A stretch of DNA of 43,892 nucleotides from Opitutaceae bacterium (lineage in GTDB: Bacteria > Verrucomicrobiota > Verrucomicrobiia > Opitutales > Opitutaceae), in contig NZNM01000074.1 in assembly GCA_002694885.1 (NCBI GenBank), forward strand, positions 1-43,892, in the 5' to 3' direction. Each line of letters starts with the position of its first letter. The first letter of the stretch is position 1. The notes below the pieces were generated by a model. The model searched no databases. It worked only from the letters and a program-made list of their open reading frames with translations, and was not told the DNA's origin. Shown here piece by piece: positions 1-8,251 of the stretch. A program made the translations under genes and the position numbers.

Positions 1-13
1 CCCGCTCCTACAG
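1..13 (-). repeat. Partial GTAG-type REP repeat at the window edge
   Basis: Read on the minus strand this is GTAGGAGCGGG, the left half of the palindrome seen complete near 2665-2688 and 29690-29713. The rest of the element lies outside the window. It sits upstream of the GMC gene in a 134-base leader in which no clear promoter or Shine-Dalgarno was recognised. Confidence 0.6.
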
Positions 14-134
14 TCCAAAATCGCCACCACCAACCATTCACCACTTGCCAAGCCAGTTGAGAGCTACACACTTTTGTTCCATTCGCCAAGTCTCTCCATT
101 TTTAATTCATACTTCATAATTCTTCCTTAAATCC

Positions 135-1937
135 ATGCCTCACATTAACGCGGGTAAAACGAAACCGGAATACGACGTTATCGTTGTCGGATCAGGGGCC
201 GCGGGCGGCCAAACGGCGTACACGCTAGCCATGGAAGGCGTCAAAGTTCTGATGCTGGAAGCTGGGCGGGACTACGACCCAGTGACCGAGACGCCCATGT
301 TCAACACCCGCCAACAGGCGCCACTGCGCGATGCTGGGACGCCTGAGAAACCGTTCGGATTTTACGACGCGACTTCTGATGGCGGTTGGAAAGTGCCGCA
401 CGAGCCCTACACCAACGCTTCCGACAAAGCAGAGGAGCAATTCTGGTGGTGGCGAGCCCGCATGCTAGGCGGCCGCACTAACCACTGGGGCCGGATTTCG
501 CTGCGCAACGGGCCCTACGATTTTAAAGGCAAGAGCCGCGATGGAGTCGGCTGGGACTGGCCACTCGATTATGACGATGTCGCTCCCTACTACGACAAAG
601 TGGAATCCTTAATCGGCGTTTACGGCAGCAACGAAGGTCTGGAAAACACGCCCAATTCTCCCGAAGGTGTGTTGCACCCGCCGCCCAAAGCCCGAGCCAG
701 CGAAGTTTTCACGCACAAGCATGCCAAGAAGCTAGGTATCCCAGTCGTCCCCATTCATCGTGCAGTGATGACTCAGCGCATGGATTCTAAGAGGATTCCC
801 AAGCGCCTTTATCCGAACAATCCGAAAGCTGCCAAGACCTTGGCTCAAGAGATGGATCAGCGTCTCGCCTGCTTTTGGGCCACTCCTTGCGGGCGTGGTT
901 GCTCGATCAAGGCGAACTACCAATCGACCACGGTTCACATCCCACCTGCACTAGCCAGCGGCAACTTGGATATCATCACCAATGCCATGGCTCGCGAAGT
1001 GGAGATCGATTCCCGTGGAAAAGCGACTGGGGTCAACTTCATCGACAAGACCACAGGACTTGATTACTCGGTCAAGGGACGGACTATCGCCCTGGCCGCC
1101 AGCTCCTGCGAGACCGTACGCATCTTGCTCAACTCGAAAAGCAGTCTTTTTCCCAACGGTCTGGCCAACGGTTCTGGCCTAGTCGGTAAATATATAATGG
1201 ATACTGTTGGCGCTCGACTGGGCGGGCAGGTGCCAGCTCTGGAAAACATGCCCCCTCACAACGAGGATGGCGCTGGCGGCAGCCATTCCTACGTGCCTTG
1301 GTGGCTCTACAAGGAGCAGCTGGCGGGCAAATTGGATTTTCCACGGGGCTATCACATCGAAATGGGTGGCAGCCGAGGGCTCCCTCGAGTCGACACCTTC
1401 AACGGACTGGAGAGATTTACCAGTGGCAGCTACGGCAAGCAGCTAAAGGAGGATGCCAAACGCTATTACGGCTCCTTTGTCGGCTATTCGGGTCGCGGCG
1501 AGATGGTTCCCAATAACGATTGCTACTGCGACATCGATCCCGACAAGAGAGACAAATGGGGCATCCCTGTCCTGAGATTCCACTGGAAATGGGCCGACTA
1601 CGAGATTCGCCAAGCCGCCCACATGCACAAAACCTTTGCTGAACTTATTACCGAAATGGGCGGTACGATTACCAGCGAAGTAGACCCCACCGGCAAAAAG
1701 GCTATCTACCCGGGAGGGCAAATCATTCACGAGGTTGGCGGAGCCATTATGGGTGACGATCCTAAAACGTCAGTTGCCAATGAATACAGCCAAACTCACG
1801 AAGTCGACAATCTCTTCCTCACCGACGGGGCGCCTTTCTGCTCCAACGCCGACAAGAACCCAACCTTGACTATCATGGCTCTCGCTTGGAGGTCAGCCGA
1901 CTACATGATGGACGAAATGAAGAAAGGAAATATCTAG
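135..1937 (+). CDS. GMC family oxidoreductase (FAD-dependent sugar/glycoside dehydrogenase large subunit)
   Basis: A 600-residue flavoprotein. The N-terminal dinucleotide-binding motif GSGAAGG (residues 19-25) is followed by LEAG near 41-44, both typical of FAD binding in the GMC family. The C-terminal GMC_oxred_C domain has HEVGGA (His532) and KNPTLT (Asn575), the expected active-site His/Asn positions. Family members paired with a gluconate 2-dehydrogenase subunit-3 protein oxidise sugar hydroxyls in the periplasm, for example C3 of glycosides, passing electrons to a cytochrome c. The next gene, three bases downstream, is such a subunit-3 protein, so the two form one enzyme. No signal peptide is visible, so export probably relies on the Tat signal of the partner (inference). 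No cytochrome c gene is in the window. The substrate is not determinable from sequence. Confidence 0.93.
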   Translation: MPHINAGKTKPEYDVIVVGSGAAGGQTAYTLAMEGVKVLMLEAGRDYDPVTETPMFNTRQQAPLRDAGTPEKPFGFYDATSDGGWKVPHEPYTNASDKAEEQFWWWRARMLGGRTNHWGRISLRNGPYDFKGKSRDGVGWDWPLDYDDVAPYYDKVESLIGVYGSNEGLENTPNSPEGVLHPPPKARASEVFTHKHAKKLGIPVVPIHRAVMTQRMDSKRIPKRLYPNNPKAAKTLAQEMDQRLACFWATPCGRGCSIKANYQSTTVHIPPALASGNLDIITNAMAREVEIDSRGKATGVNFIDKTTGLDYSVKGRTIALAASSCETVRILLNSKSSLFPNGLANGSGLVGKYIMDTVGARLGGQVPALENMPPHNEDGAGGSHSYVPWWLYKEQLAGKLDFPRGYHIEMGGSRGLPRVDTFNGLERFTSGSYGKQLKEDAKRYYGSFVGYSGRGEMVPNNDCYCDIDPDKRDKWGIPVLRFHWKWADYEIRQAAHMHKTFAELITEMGGTITSEVDPTGKKAIYPGGQIIHEVGGAIMGDDPKTSVANEYSQTHEVDNLFLTDGAPFCSNADKNPTLTIMALAWRSADYMMDEMKKGNI

Positions 1938-1940
1938 GAA

Positions 1941-2594
1941 ATGGATACCGAAAATACTTCAAAAAGACTGGATCGTCGCTCGGCCATCAAATGGATGCTC
2001 GCGGCATCGGGCATCCTTCCCTTTCTCAAACCGGATTCCCTCGCCCAATCCGGTCCCGCCATACCGACGCCCAGAGGATACGGTCACGATCCAAACTTGC
2101 TGGCCCCGGAAATTCCCTGGGAGCGCACGCTCAACGAGGAGCAATTGAAGACAGTCACCGCCCTTTGCGACGTCATCCTCCCCCGCATTGATGACTCCCC
2201 CAGCGCGAGCGAGCTCAACGTGCCAGACTTCATCGATGAGTGGGTCAGCGCGCCCTACCCCGACCAGCAATCCGATCGCGAAGTGATTCTTTTGGGCCTC
2301 GATTGGATCAACCAGGAATCGAACAAGCGCTTTCAAAAGCCATTCTACGACCTCACTGAATCGCAGAAAACGGCTATTTGCGACGACATCGCCTACCTGC
2401 CAGAAGTGGAATCCCAATTCAAAGACGGGGCCCGCTTCTTCGCCAAGCACCGCAACCTGACCATGGGCGGCTATTACACTAGCGACTACGGAACCAAGGA
2501 AGTCGGTTATGTCGGCAATGTCGCCCTCGCCAAATTCGACGGTCCCCCACCCGAAGTGCTCAAATTCCTCGGCGTCGACAAAGCGCCCTGGTAA
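1941..2594 (+). CDS. Gluconate 2-dehydrogenase subunit 3 family protein, Tat-exported
   Basis: A 217-residue protein with a twin-arginine signal (R12-R13, DRRSAIKWM) followed by a hydrophobic stretch to about residue 37. The body matches the subunit-3 family by its conserved opening (LNEEQLKTVTALCDVILPR) and length. These small subunits bind the GMC catalytic subunit and supply the Tat signal for the complex. The ATG lies three bases after the GMC stop, and the GGAA run at the junction can serve as Shine-Dalgarno, so the genes are almost certainly translationally coupled. Family assignment is from recognised pattern. The glycoside 3-dehydrogenase role is inferred from the pairing. Confidence 0.9.
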   Translation: MDTENTSKRLDRRSAIKWMLAASGILPFLKPDSLAQSGPAIPTPRGYGHDPNLLAPEIPWERTLNEEQLKTVTALCDVILPRIDDSPSASELNVPDFIDEWVSAPYPDQQSDREVILLGLDWINQESNKRFQKPFYDLTESQKTAICDDIAYLPEVESQFKDGARFFAKHRNLTMGGYYTSDYGTKEVGYVGNVALAKFDGPPPEVLKFLGVDKAPW

Positions 2595-2662
2595 AGGCTA
2601 GTTAACATCGCGATCCTGCAAATGCGCGACCGCTGATTGGCGTATTCTTAGGCTGTTATCAA

Positions 2663-2690
2663 TCGTAGGAGCGGGTTTATCCCGCGATGA
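2663..2690 (+). repeat. GTAG-led REP-like palindrome (GTAGGAGCGGG family)
   Basis: GTAGGAGCGGG is followed by a TTTAT loop and the complementary arm CCCGCGAT. The same element occurs inverted at 29689-29715 and partially at 1-13. It lies in the gap after the subunit-3 gene. Confidence 0.75.
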
Positions 2691-2756
2691 ATGGAGGTAT
2701 TTCATTGATAAACTTCCTCCTATATATGCCGATAGGCTATTGGATCCAACCAACCT

Positions 2757-3332
2757 ATGATCGATAGCGCGACTGCGGGATTTTCCTATACCAGTTTCGG
2801 TTTTTCCAAGAACAACGAAGAATCGCTTTCCCCGGCCAAGGAAGCCGAGAAAGCTCGTCTTGAGGCTAGACTCGCCGTTCTCAAGAAAAAGATCGATGAG
2901 GAGGAAAGCTCAGGGCTGGATCCTGCCGAAAAGGATCAAGTCGATCGGTTGAGGGACCGGGATGCCGAAGTCAGAGCTCATGAAATGGCTCACTTAGCAG
3001 CTGCAGGTTCTCTGGGACAAGGCGGAATGAAGCTCAGCTATCAAACGGGACCCGACGGGCGCCAGTACGCCGTTGGCGGGAGCGTGAAAATCGACGCCTC
3101 GGAAGCCCGAACCCCAGAGGAAACCGTCCGCAAAGCCCAGCGCATTCGAGCAGCCGCTCTAGCCCCATCCGATCCCTCTCCTCAAGATTTGCAAGTAGCG
3201 GCTAAGGCCAGTCAAATGGAAGCCAGAGCCCGGGCTGAGATTACGGCAGAAAACCGCGAAGCCATCCAAGCCAACGATTCCCGCCAAGCTGCAATCTATA
3301 GCGCCATTGAGAACCCGGATACGGCACCTTAA
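2757..3332 (+). CDS. SprA-related / CJM1_0395-type putative metalloprotease
   Basis: A 191-residue soluble protein. A charged, probably coiled-coil segment (about 25-70) leads into AHEMAHLAAAG. This gives an HExxH zinc motif at His75, Glu76 and His79, followed by the family-typical run ending in YQTGPDGRQYAVGGSV. The C-terminal third is Ala/Arg-rich and helical (KAQRIRAAALAPSDPSPQDL), also a family trait. The physiological substrate of this family is not established. No Shine-Dalgarno was found before the ATG. It stands alone between two repeat-bearing gaps. Family call is confident, protease activity is not shown. Confidence 0.8.
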   Translation: MIDSATAGFSYTSFGFSKNNEESLSPAKEAEKARLEARLAVLKKKIDEEESSGLDPAEKDQVDRLRDRDAEVRAHEMAHLAAAGSLGQGGMKLSYQTGPDGRQYAVGGSVKIDASEARTPEETVRKAQRIRAAALAPSDPSPQDLQVAAKASQMEARARAEITAENREAIQANDSRQAAIYSAIENPDTAP

Positions 3333-3354
3333 GTTGCGATCTCTGCTCTGGAAT

Positions 3355-3409
3355 ATGGTAGGGCAGACGTTCACCGAAGCGGCTGACTAGGGATAGTCAG
3401 CCCTACCAT
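3355..3409. repeat. REP/BIME-like inverted repeat (GTAGGGCTGACT family)
   Basis: Outer arms ATGGTAGGG and CCCTACCAT enclose an inner hairpin GGCTGACT-AGGGAT-AGTCAGCC (3381-3402). Read on the minus strand it starts GTAGGGCTGACT. Other copies are at 3945, 5141, 12566 and 16734. It sits between the convergent HExxH gene and cupin gene and could also act as a bidirectional terminator. Confidence 0.85.
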
Positions 3410-3457
3410 TTGAAATTCGGATCGAGACCTGTTGGACACTCTCTAAGTTGGCCAAAA

Positions 3458-3850
3458 TTATTCAACCGCTGAAAACCCCTCCGGGGCATCTCCCGTGAAA
3501 TAGACATCCCGATCCGGACGGGATCCAGGAGAGTGGATATCGAGCATTTCTAAAGGCTCCTCCTGGGTAACGAACCGATGCCGCGTGCCAGGCGGAAGGC
3601 GTAGAAAATCTCCTGGCTCCAAAATGAACGCTTTGTCATCGAGAAAGGCTGTCCCCTTTCCCGCGATAACATAGTAAATCTCTTCGGCCATTTTGTGATA
3701 GCTTTCACTGGTCTCCTGATTCGGCTCGATACGCACGCGATAAGCGGTGAATCGCCCTTCTTCATCTAGGGGAACTAAGGACTCTATTGCGTAAGGCCCT
3801 AGCGATTCGACTGTCCCGTCAGGCGATTTCCTATTGTGCAAAATCTTCAC
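3458..3850 (-). CDS. Small cupin-domain protein
   Basis: A 130-residue single-domain cupin. Cupin motif 1 is around YHKMAEEIYYVIAGKG (His52, Glu56/57) and motif 2 is EPGDFLRLPPGTRH (His91), giving the usual metal-binding set for a beta-barrel metalloprotein. The substrate of such stand-alone cupins cannot be told from sequence. Mannose-6-phosphate isomerase-like and dioxygenase-like activities are both possible. The start is a GTG. An in-frame stop four codons upstream rules out a longer protein. No Shine-Dalgarno is evident. Confidence 0.82.
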   Translation of the reverse strand: MKILHNRKSPDGTVESLGPYAIESLVPLDEEGRFTAYRVRIEPNQETSESYHKMAEEIYYVIAGKGTAFLDDKAFILEPGDFLRLPPGTRHRFVTQEEPLEMLDIHSPGSRPDRDVYFTGDAPEGFSAVE

Positions 3851-3944
3851 TGAATTCGACTACCCCAAAGCACTCTGAAGTTCAAGAATTCCCTGAACGC
3901 GCGAGTATCCAATCAGTTCGCACGATAAAGACAGTTTCAAATTC

Positions 3945-4064
3945 ATGGTAGGGCTGACTGCGCGTCTCGCTCGTAGAGCCGCAGATGCGGTACGAAGGCG
4001 GATCTCCAGTCAGCCGCATAAGGATTCCGGTAACCGGCTGCTTAAGGATAAGCAGCCCTACCAT
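3945..4064. repeat. Long BIME-like repeat pair (GTAGGGCTGACT family)
   Basis: Begins ATGGTAGGGCTGACT and ends AGCAGCCCTACCAT, so two GTAG-led units face outward around about 90 bases. The inner part holds CCAGTCAGCC and a second hairpin GGCTGCTTAAGGATAAGCAGCC-like arm at 4036-4057. It fills most of the gap between the cupin gene start and the EamA gene end. Confidence 0.8.
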
Positions 4065-4099
4065 TGGCGAATCATGAATCATCCACAAACCGGAGTTGG

Positions 4100-4122
4100 G
4101 TAGAGCGGCGCTTCAGCCCGCG
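4100..4122 (+). repeat. GTAG-led REP-like element (GCTTCAGCCCGCG family)
   Basis: GTAGAGCGGCGCTTCAGCCC followed by GCG. A near-identical copy, GTAGCGCGGTGCTTCAGCCC, lies inverted at 16812-16836. The arms GCGG/CCGC-like are imperfect. Recognised by repetition and the GTAG lead. Confidence 0.6.
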
Positions 4123-4154
4123 AGTTATCATCAAAGCACTTCGAACCACTTACC

Positions 4155-5057
4155 CTACTTCGCTTGTTCCTCGAACCTGCCCATCATATAAAGCGATCCT
4201 ATGAGTATGGCCCCACCCACTACAATTCCGATTCCTATCGTTTCGTTCTTGAGCAAGAGGGCAGACTCGATGACGCCGCAGAGCGGGATCAGAAAGCGGA
4301 ATGCTGACATGACATTGACGCTGTATAGCTGGATAAGGCGATTCCATACGGTGAAAGCCGTGGCGGACAAAAACGCCAGATACACCGTCACTCCAAAAGT
4401 CGGCCAGGAGTAATCTTCAAGGAACGGCCCCGTTTGATACAAACCCCCGACACAAAGCATCAGACCCCCTATGAAGAGCGACAACGCCGTAACTTCGCGA
4501 GCCCCGACAAGCGGGGCGATTTGCTTCATGAAGATCGCCCCGAAAGCTCCGGAAAGCCCCACGCATGAAAAGGCGATCACGCCGTGAGTCACATTTCCGC
4601 TTCCCACTCCTGGAGCATAAACCGCGATGGATATTCCTACTAGACACATCGTCAGCGCAATCCATTGCTTCACTGTCGGAAACCTGGTCTTGAGAAATAA
4701 CGGAGCCAACAACACCCACATCAAACTACCCGTCCCATTCAAAAGCGACCCCAAGGCCCCGCTGGAAACACTCATCCCGTAGTAGAAGAACACATACTGG
4801 CCAAAAGTCTGACCCAGGGTCACTCCCATCAACAAACCTTTGGGAGCTTCGACGAACCCTCTCCAGATTTTGGGTCCGCAAAATGCCATGACAATCAGGC
4901 CGGCCAGCGTAAAGCGTGTCCCCGCGAACAAGAGCTTCTCCCCATAGCCATCAAGGCTGAGATGCGTGTAGCTCAGCTTAATCACCGGAAAGGCGCTGCC
5001 CCAGAGAGCCGCGCAGAGGATGGCTTGCAGATAGAAACTTAAAGGCAACCGATTCAT
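4155..5057 (-). CDS. EamA/DMT-family membrane transporter
   Basis: A 300-residue membrane protein with about ten hydrophobic helices arranged as two EamA repeats (roughly 1-140 and 150-295). The first repeat begins LCAALWGSAFPVIKL, a classic opening of the drug/metabolite transporter superfamily. The second repeat has GVIAFSCVGLSGAFGAIFMK and ends with MGRFEEQAK. Members export or exchange amino acids, metabolites or drugs. The substrate cannot be predicted here. Neighbours on both sides are separated by repeats, so it is probably a single-gene unit. ATG start with no strong ribosome-binding site. Confidence 0.9.
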   Translation of the reverse strand: MNRLPLSFYLQAILCAALWGSAFPVIKLSYTHLSLDGYGEKLLFAGTRFTLAGLIVMAFCGPKIWRGFVEAPKGLLMGVTLGQTFGQYVFFYYGMSVSSGALGSLLNGTGSLMWVLLAPLFLKTRFPTVKQWIALTMCLVGISIAVYAPGVGSGNVTHGVIAFSCVGLSGAFGAIFMKQIAPLVGAREVTALSLFIGGLMLCVGGLYQTGPFLEDYSWPTFGVTVYLAFLSATAFTVWNRLIQLYSVNVMSAFRFLIPLCGVIESALLLKNETIGIGIVVGGAILIGSLYMMGRFEEQAK

Positions 5058-5140
5058 ACCATTCGGTTAGGCAACGAAGGCTCGTTTAACTGCCAATGGC
5101 AATCATGGTTTCAACTGATTCGGTAACCCTTAATACCAAT

Positions 5141-5222
5141 TGGTAGGGCTGACTGTCCCTGGTCAGCCGCGATCGGGGACCTAAAAACATTTCGGCTGAC
5201 TAGGGATAGTCAGCCCTACCAT
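5141..5222. repeat. BIME-like inverted pair (GTAGGGCTGACT family)
   Basis: TGGTAGGGCTGACTGTCCCT with GGTCAGCC forms one hairpin, and GGCTGACTAGGGATAGTCAG with CCCTACCAT forms the second. They are separated by about 24 bases and have outward-facing GTAG ends. This is the clearest head-to-head pair in the window. Confidence 0.85.
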
Positions 5223-5287
5223 CTCCCATGTGACTGAAAGGCAATTATCATGAACTATCTTCAATCGCAGCAGGCTACTTGTCCCCG

Positions 5288-5352
5288 GGTAGCGGTCGAT
5301 CTCCGAGCGACCATAATCCCGACGCGTGGCCGCTCGGAGATCGGCCGCTACC
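5288..5352. repeat. GTAG-flanked inverted repeat (GTAGCGGTCGATCTCC family)
   Basis: GGTAGCGGTCGATCTCCGAG (from 5288) is matched by CTCGGAGATCGGCCGCTACC (to 5352), arms of about 23 bases with a few mismatches. Both ends are GTAG outward. The primary sequence differs from the GTAGGGCTGACT family immediately upstream, so two different families sit side by side. Confidence 0.8.
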
Positions 5353-5414
5353 AAATTCCCATCTTCAAAGACTAAAAGATTGCCCGGTTCGAAGTGGGTT
5401 ATCAGCCTCATGAA

Positions 5415-6332
5415 ATGACTATCAATCGTTCTCTCGCCCCGATGAGTCGTCGCGACTCGATCCGGAGCCTCGCTCTCGGCGCCGGCGCTCTCGCTGCCCC
5501 GCAGCTTCTTAAAGCAAAGGGAGACCTCGCTTCCAATGGCCTAACGCTAGCCGTCCAGCAATATTCATTCAATCGCCAGCTAAGGGCGGGCGAACTAGAT
5601 ATTCTCGACTACCCAAAAACCGTGGTCGAAGGAACGGGAATCACGGCCCTGGAATATTTCAACGGCCATTTTCAGGGCAAGTCCGGCGACACGCGCTTTA
5701 TCCGCGAGCTCAAGGAGCGGGCCAATGATGCTGGGGCGACTTGCACTTTGATGCTTTGCCGCTCGGAAAACGCGCTCGATTCTTCCGACTCCAATATTCG
5801 CTACCAGTCCGTCGAGGAGCACATTCCGTGGCTGGAAGCCGTGCGTCAGTTGGGAGGGAAAGCCATTCGTGTCGATTGCCGATCAAGCGGGGACTACGAA
5901 GAGCAGAAAAATTACGCTGTAGATGGGCTAAGCCAGCTCTCAGATGTAGCTCGTCCCTTCGGGATGAACATTCTGCTAGAGAATCATGGAGGCTTCTCCA
6001 GTAACGGGAAGTGGGTAGCCGATGTTATGAAGCGAGTTAATAAGTCCAATTGCGGCACACTTCCGGATTTCCAGAATTTCAAAAACTATGATCCTTACCA
6101 AGGAGTCAAGGAAATGATGCCGTTCGCCAAAGTCGTCTGCGCAAAATCCAAGGAATTCGATGCCAGTGGCAATGAAGTCAATGTCGACTACGAGAGAATG
6201 ATGAAAATTGTACTGGATTCCGGATACAAAGGCTCAATCGGGATCGAGTTCGAAGGGCATGGAGTCGACCCAGTCGAAGGTATTCTCGCCACCAAACGTC
6301 TGATAGAGCGAGTAGTGGCGAAGTTAGGGTAG
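5415..6332 (+). CDS. Tat-exported sugar phosphate isomerase/epimerase-like TIM barrel protein
   Basis: About 305 residues with this start. An N-terminal twin-arginine signal (SRRDSIRSLALGAGALAAP) predicts export, followed by an AP endonuclease-2-type TIM barrel. Candidate metal ligands are Glu in LLENHGG, Asp in LPDFQNF and Glu in IGIEFEGHG. The usual His before the last ligand is replaced in AKSKEF. Exported members in Verrucomicrobiota and Planctomycetota accompany glycoside oxidation genes, and some relatives cleave or isomerise 3-keto sugars. That role is inferred. Start choice is uncertain: ATG 5415, ATG 5442 (right before the twin arginines) and GTG 5394 are all in frame, none with a clear Shine-Dalgarno. 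The TAG stop lies inside the GTAG of the next repeat. Confidence 0.82.
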   Translation: MTINRSLAPMSRRDSIRSLALGAGALAAPQLLKAKGDLASNGLTLAVQQYSFNRQLRAGELDILDYPKTVVEGTGITALEYFNGHFQGKSGDTRFIRELKERANDAGATCTLMLCRSENALDSSDSNIRYQSVEEHIPWLEAVRQLGGKAIRVDCRSSGDYEEQKNYAVDGLSQLSDVARPFGMNILLENHGGFSSNGKWVADVMKRVNKSNCGTLPDFQNFKNYDPYQGVKEMMPFAKVVCAKSKEFDASGNEVNVDYERMMKIVLDSGYKGSIGIEFEGHGVDPVEGILATKRLIERVVAKLG

Positions 6333-6378
6333 CACAGGCTTCCAGCCTGTTTGGTCACAGGCAAGGATGCCTGTGCTA
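6329..6378. repeat. GTAG-led double hairpin (GTAGCACAGGCTTCC family)
   Basis: GTAGCACAGGCTTCCAGCCT opens the element. ACAGGCT-TCC-AGCCTGT (6334-6350) and CACAGGCA-AGGA-TGCCTGTG (6356-6375) are two perfect hairpins, and TAGCACAGGC pairs with GCCTGTGCTA across the whole unit. The TAG of GTAG is the stop codon of the preceding isomerase gene. A diverged copy is at 6507-6528. Confidence 0.85.
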
Positions 6379-6384
6379 TTCTTT

Positions 6385-6412
6385 CGGTCGATTAGGGACA
6401 ATCGACCCTACC
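6385..6412. repeat. REP-like hairpin (GTAGGGTCGATT family)
   Basis: GGTCGATT-AGGGAC-AATCGACC is a perfect 8-bp stem. On the minus strand the element starts GTAGGGTCGATT. The loop AGGGAC resembles that of the GTAGGGCTGACT family although the stem differs. Confidence 0.75.
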
Positions 6413-6421
6413 TGTTGAACT

Positions 6422-6503
6422 GTAGGAGCGGTCCACGCATCGCGGGACCGCGTCAGGGTAATATTGGAAAACCGTTGTCCCACGCGGCGTAGGCCGCTTC
6501 TAC
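6422..6503. repeat. BIME-like pair (GTAGGAGCGGTCC / GTAGAAGCGGCC)
   Basis: Starts GTAGGAGCGGTCCACGCATC with GGGACCGCG closing the first hairpin. It ends with CACGCGGCGTAGGCCGCTTC then TAC, which on the minus strand is GTAGAAGCGGCC. The two units face outward and resemble the GTAGGAGCGGG family in the first nine bases. Confidence 0.75.
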
Positions 6504-6506
6504 AAA

Positions 6507-6528
6507 CACAGGCTGGAAGCCTGCGTTA
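6507..6528 (-). repeat. GTAA-led copy of the ACAGGCTTCCAGCCTGT hairpin
   Basis: CAGGCT-GGA-AGCCTG is a perfect hairpin, the reverse of the hairpin at 6334-6350. On the minus strand the lead is GTAACGCAGGC, one base from GTAG, and the TAA is the stop codon of the SDR gene. Confidence 0.7.
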
Positions 6529-7317
6529 CTCCTGTTCAATCGTGCAACGGCGGTCGAAATGCGTGTAACCGCCGTCCACATACAAGATTTGTCCCGTAGT
6601 GTGCGACGATCGCGGAGAAGCGACGAACACTACTGTATCCGCGATTTCCTGAATCGTCGTCATTCGCCTTTTGAGGGGAATCGATTGGCGAATCGCCTCT
6701 AGACTTTCTTCCGGATCGGGTTGGGTAGAAATCCAACGCTCGTAGAGCGGGGTCATCACTTCCGCGGGAATAACGCAATTTACCCGGATGCCATCACCAG
6801 CCAAATCCAAGGCCCATTCTCGCGTCAGCCCATTGATCCCACCTTTGGAGGCCGCGTATCCAGAAGTTCCCCCTTGACCGGTTTCAGCCACTTTAGAACC
6901 GATATTTACAATGCAGCCGTGACTCGCTTTCAAAGCTTCAAGAGAATGATGGACCAGCGAGTAGCATTGGGTGAGATTCCTCTCCAGGGACTCGCGGAAC
7001 GCTTCAAGACCCGCATCCAGTCCGACTCCGTCATTAACGCCCGCGTTATTTACGATGATGTCGATGCGGCCAAACTCCTCGAGAACGCTAGCCACTGCAA
7101 TTTTAACGTTTTCCTCGTCCGTCATTTCCACGAATCGGAAACTGGCCTTTCCCCTTTCTCGGCTGAGATCACCAACAAAAGCCTCTCCTTCATCACGATT
7201 TCGCCCAAAAACCACCACAATGGCCCCTTCTTCGGCGAAAGCTCGCGAGATCCCCTCGCCGATTCCCTTATTCCCACCGGTGACGATAGCCACTTTGCCT
7301 TCTACTTGCAGGTCCAT
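6526..7317 (-). CDS. SDR family NAD(P)-dependent oxidoreductase
   Basis: A 263-residue classical short-chain dehydrogenase. Features seen are the TGGNKGIG cofactor motif (residues 13-20), NNAG (90-93), catalytic Ser141, and YAASK with Tyr154 and Lys158. The C-terminal GQILYVDGGYTHF is also typical. Such enzymes oxidise or reduce sugar, polyol or fatty hydroxyl groups. A carbohydrate substrate is suggested only by the neighbouring sugar genes. ATG start with AGGAA about nine bases upstream. It is convergent with the exported isomerase, and the 194-base gap is filled by four palindromic repeats. Confidence 0.92.
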   Translation of the reverse strand: MDLQVEGKVAIVTGGNKGIGEGISRAFAEEGAIVVVFGRNRDEGEAFVGDLSRERGKASFRFVEMTDEENVKIAVASVLEEFGRIDIIVNNAGVNDGVGLDAGLEAFRESLERNLTQCYSLVHHSLEALKASHGCIVNIGSKVAETGQGGTSGYAASKGGINGLTREWALDLAGDGIRVNCVIPAEVMTPLYERWISTQPDPEESLEAIRQSIPLKRRMTTIQEIADTVVFVASPRSSHTTGQILYVDGGYTHFDRRCTIEQE

Positions 7318-7486
7318 TATTCGTGTTTCCTAGCGATCCGCGTTGAGATAGCAAACCAAACCCCAGATTCGGTTGGACCCCCAGTTATTCACTCTTACCC
7401 CAGTGTGATTTACGCCAATATCATTTGCATTGCGAAGCTTAGCTGCCCTAACGTGCCACCCTTTCATAGGCCCCACCCAGTTTCCC

Positions 7487-8251
7487 ATGCGTTTCCAAAG
7501 ATCTTTCTCCCCCGCTGCAGTCCTGATCGCTTCATCGATCGCCTTCTCTGAGCCCGCCGACTTGCCGGGTGGCTACACGCTGCAATACCAGCAATCATTC
7601 GGGTCCAAATCCTCATTCGACGCGTTCATGATGACCGATGCCTCAGCTTGGAAGCTCCACAAGGAAAACGGCAACCAAGTCCTCGCTCTCGTCGGACCCA
7701 GCGACTACGAACCACCCCACCGCTCTCCCTACAACATAGCCCTAATCAAGGGCATGACCTTCGGCAGTTTCGTTCTTGAGGTCGATATCCTGCAAAGCGG
7801 CGTCAAACGGACCCCTATCGCTCAATTCATGAAGGAGAATCCTGATCCCACAAAGGCTGGTGGCTACGCTCACCGGGATCACTGTTTCTTTTTTGGCTTC
7901 GAGGACCCCAGCCACTACATGTATATCCACATCGCCAAGACCGGTGACAACAACGCCCACAACGTTTTCGTGGTCGACGAAGCGCCTCGGACGCCAATAA
8001 CCGATTTTCGCACCGTAGGCGTAGATTGGGGAGTCAACGAATGGCGCAAGATCCGCATCGTCCGGGACGTCGAGAAATCGACCGTCGCCCTCTACTTCGA
8101 CAACATGCTTACCCCAATCATGATCGCCGACGATGTGCCTTTCGAAAGGGGGTTCATCGGCTTCGGCTCCTTCGATGATATGGGCTGGGTAGACAACATC
8201 AAGATCTGGGCGCCGGACGCGAAAAACGATAGCCGGGTTTTTTTCAAATAG
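7487..8251 (+). CDS. Secreted concanavalin-like (DUF1080-related) protein
   Basis: About 254 residues from the ATG at 7487, giving a Sec-type signal peptide (MRFQRSFSPAAVLIASSIAF, then SEP). The mature part is beta-rich and of the LamG/3-keto-disaccharide hydrolase-like jelly-roll type: segments such as GSFVLEVDILQSG, HCFFFGFEDPSHYMYIH, EWRKIRIVRD and GFIGFGSFDDMGWVDNIKIW follow the strand pattern of DUF1080 proteins. The family fit is by fold-like pattern and is not certain. It precedes the isomerase-Nramp operon by 118 bases and may be co-expressed. A role in recognising or cleaving an oxidised sugar outside the cytoplasm is an inference. A longer frame from 7430 would bury the signal peptide, so the inner ATG was chosen. 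Confidence 0.7.
   Translation: MRFQRSFSPAAVLIASSIAFSEPADLPGGYTLQYQQSFGSKSSFDAFMMTDASAWKLHKENGNQVLALVGPSDYEPPHRSPYNIALIKGMTFGSFVLEVDILQSGVKRTPIAQFMKENPDPTKAGGYAHRDHCFFFGFEDPSHYMYIHIAKTGDNNAHNVFVVDEAPRTPITDFRTVGVDWGVNEWRKIRIVRDVEKSTVALYFDNMLTPIMIADDVPFERGFIGFGSFDDMGWVDNIKIWAPDAKNDSRVFFK

Noticed and set aside
3355-6528. CRISPR array from the clustered repeats
   Set aside because: The repeats are of several different sequences, unequally spaced and placed between genes, with no regular spacers and no cas genes.
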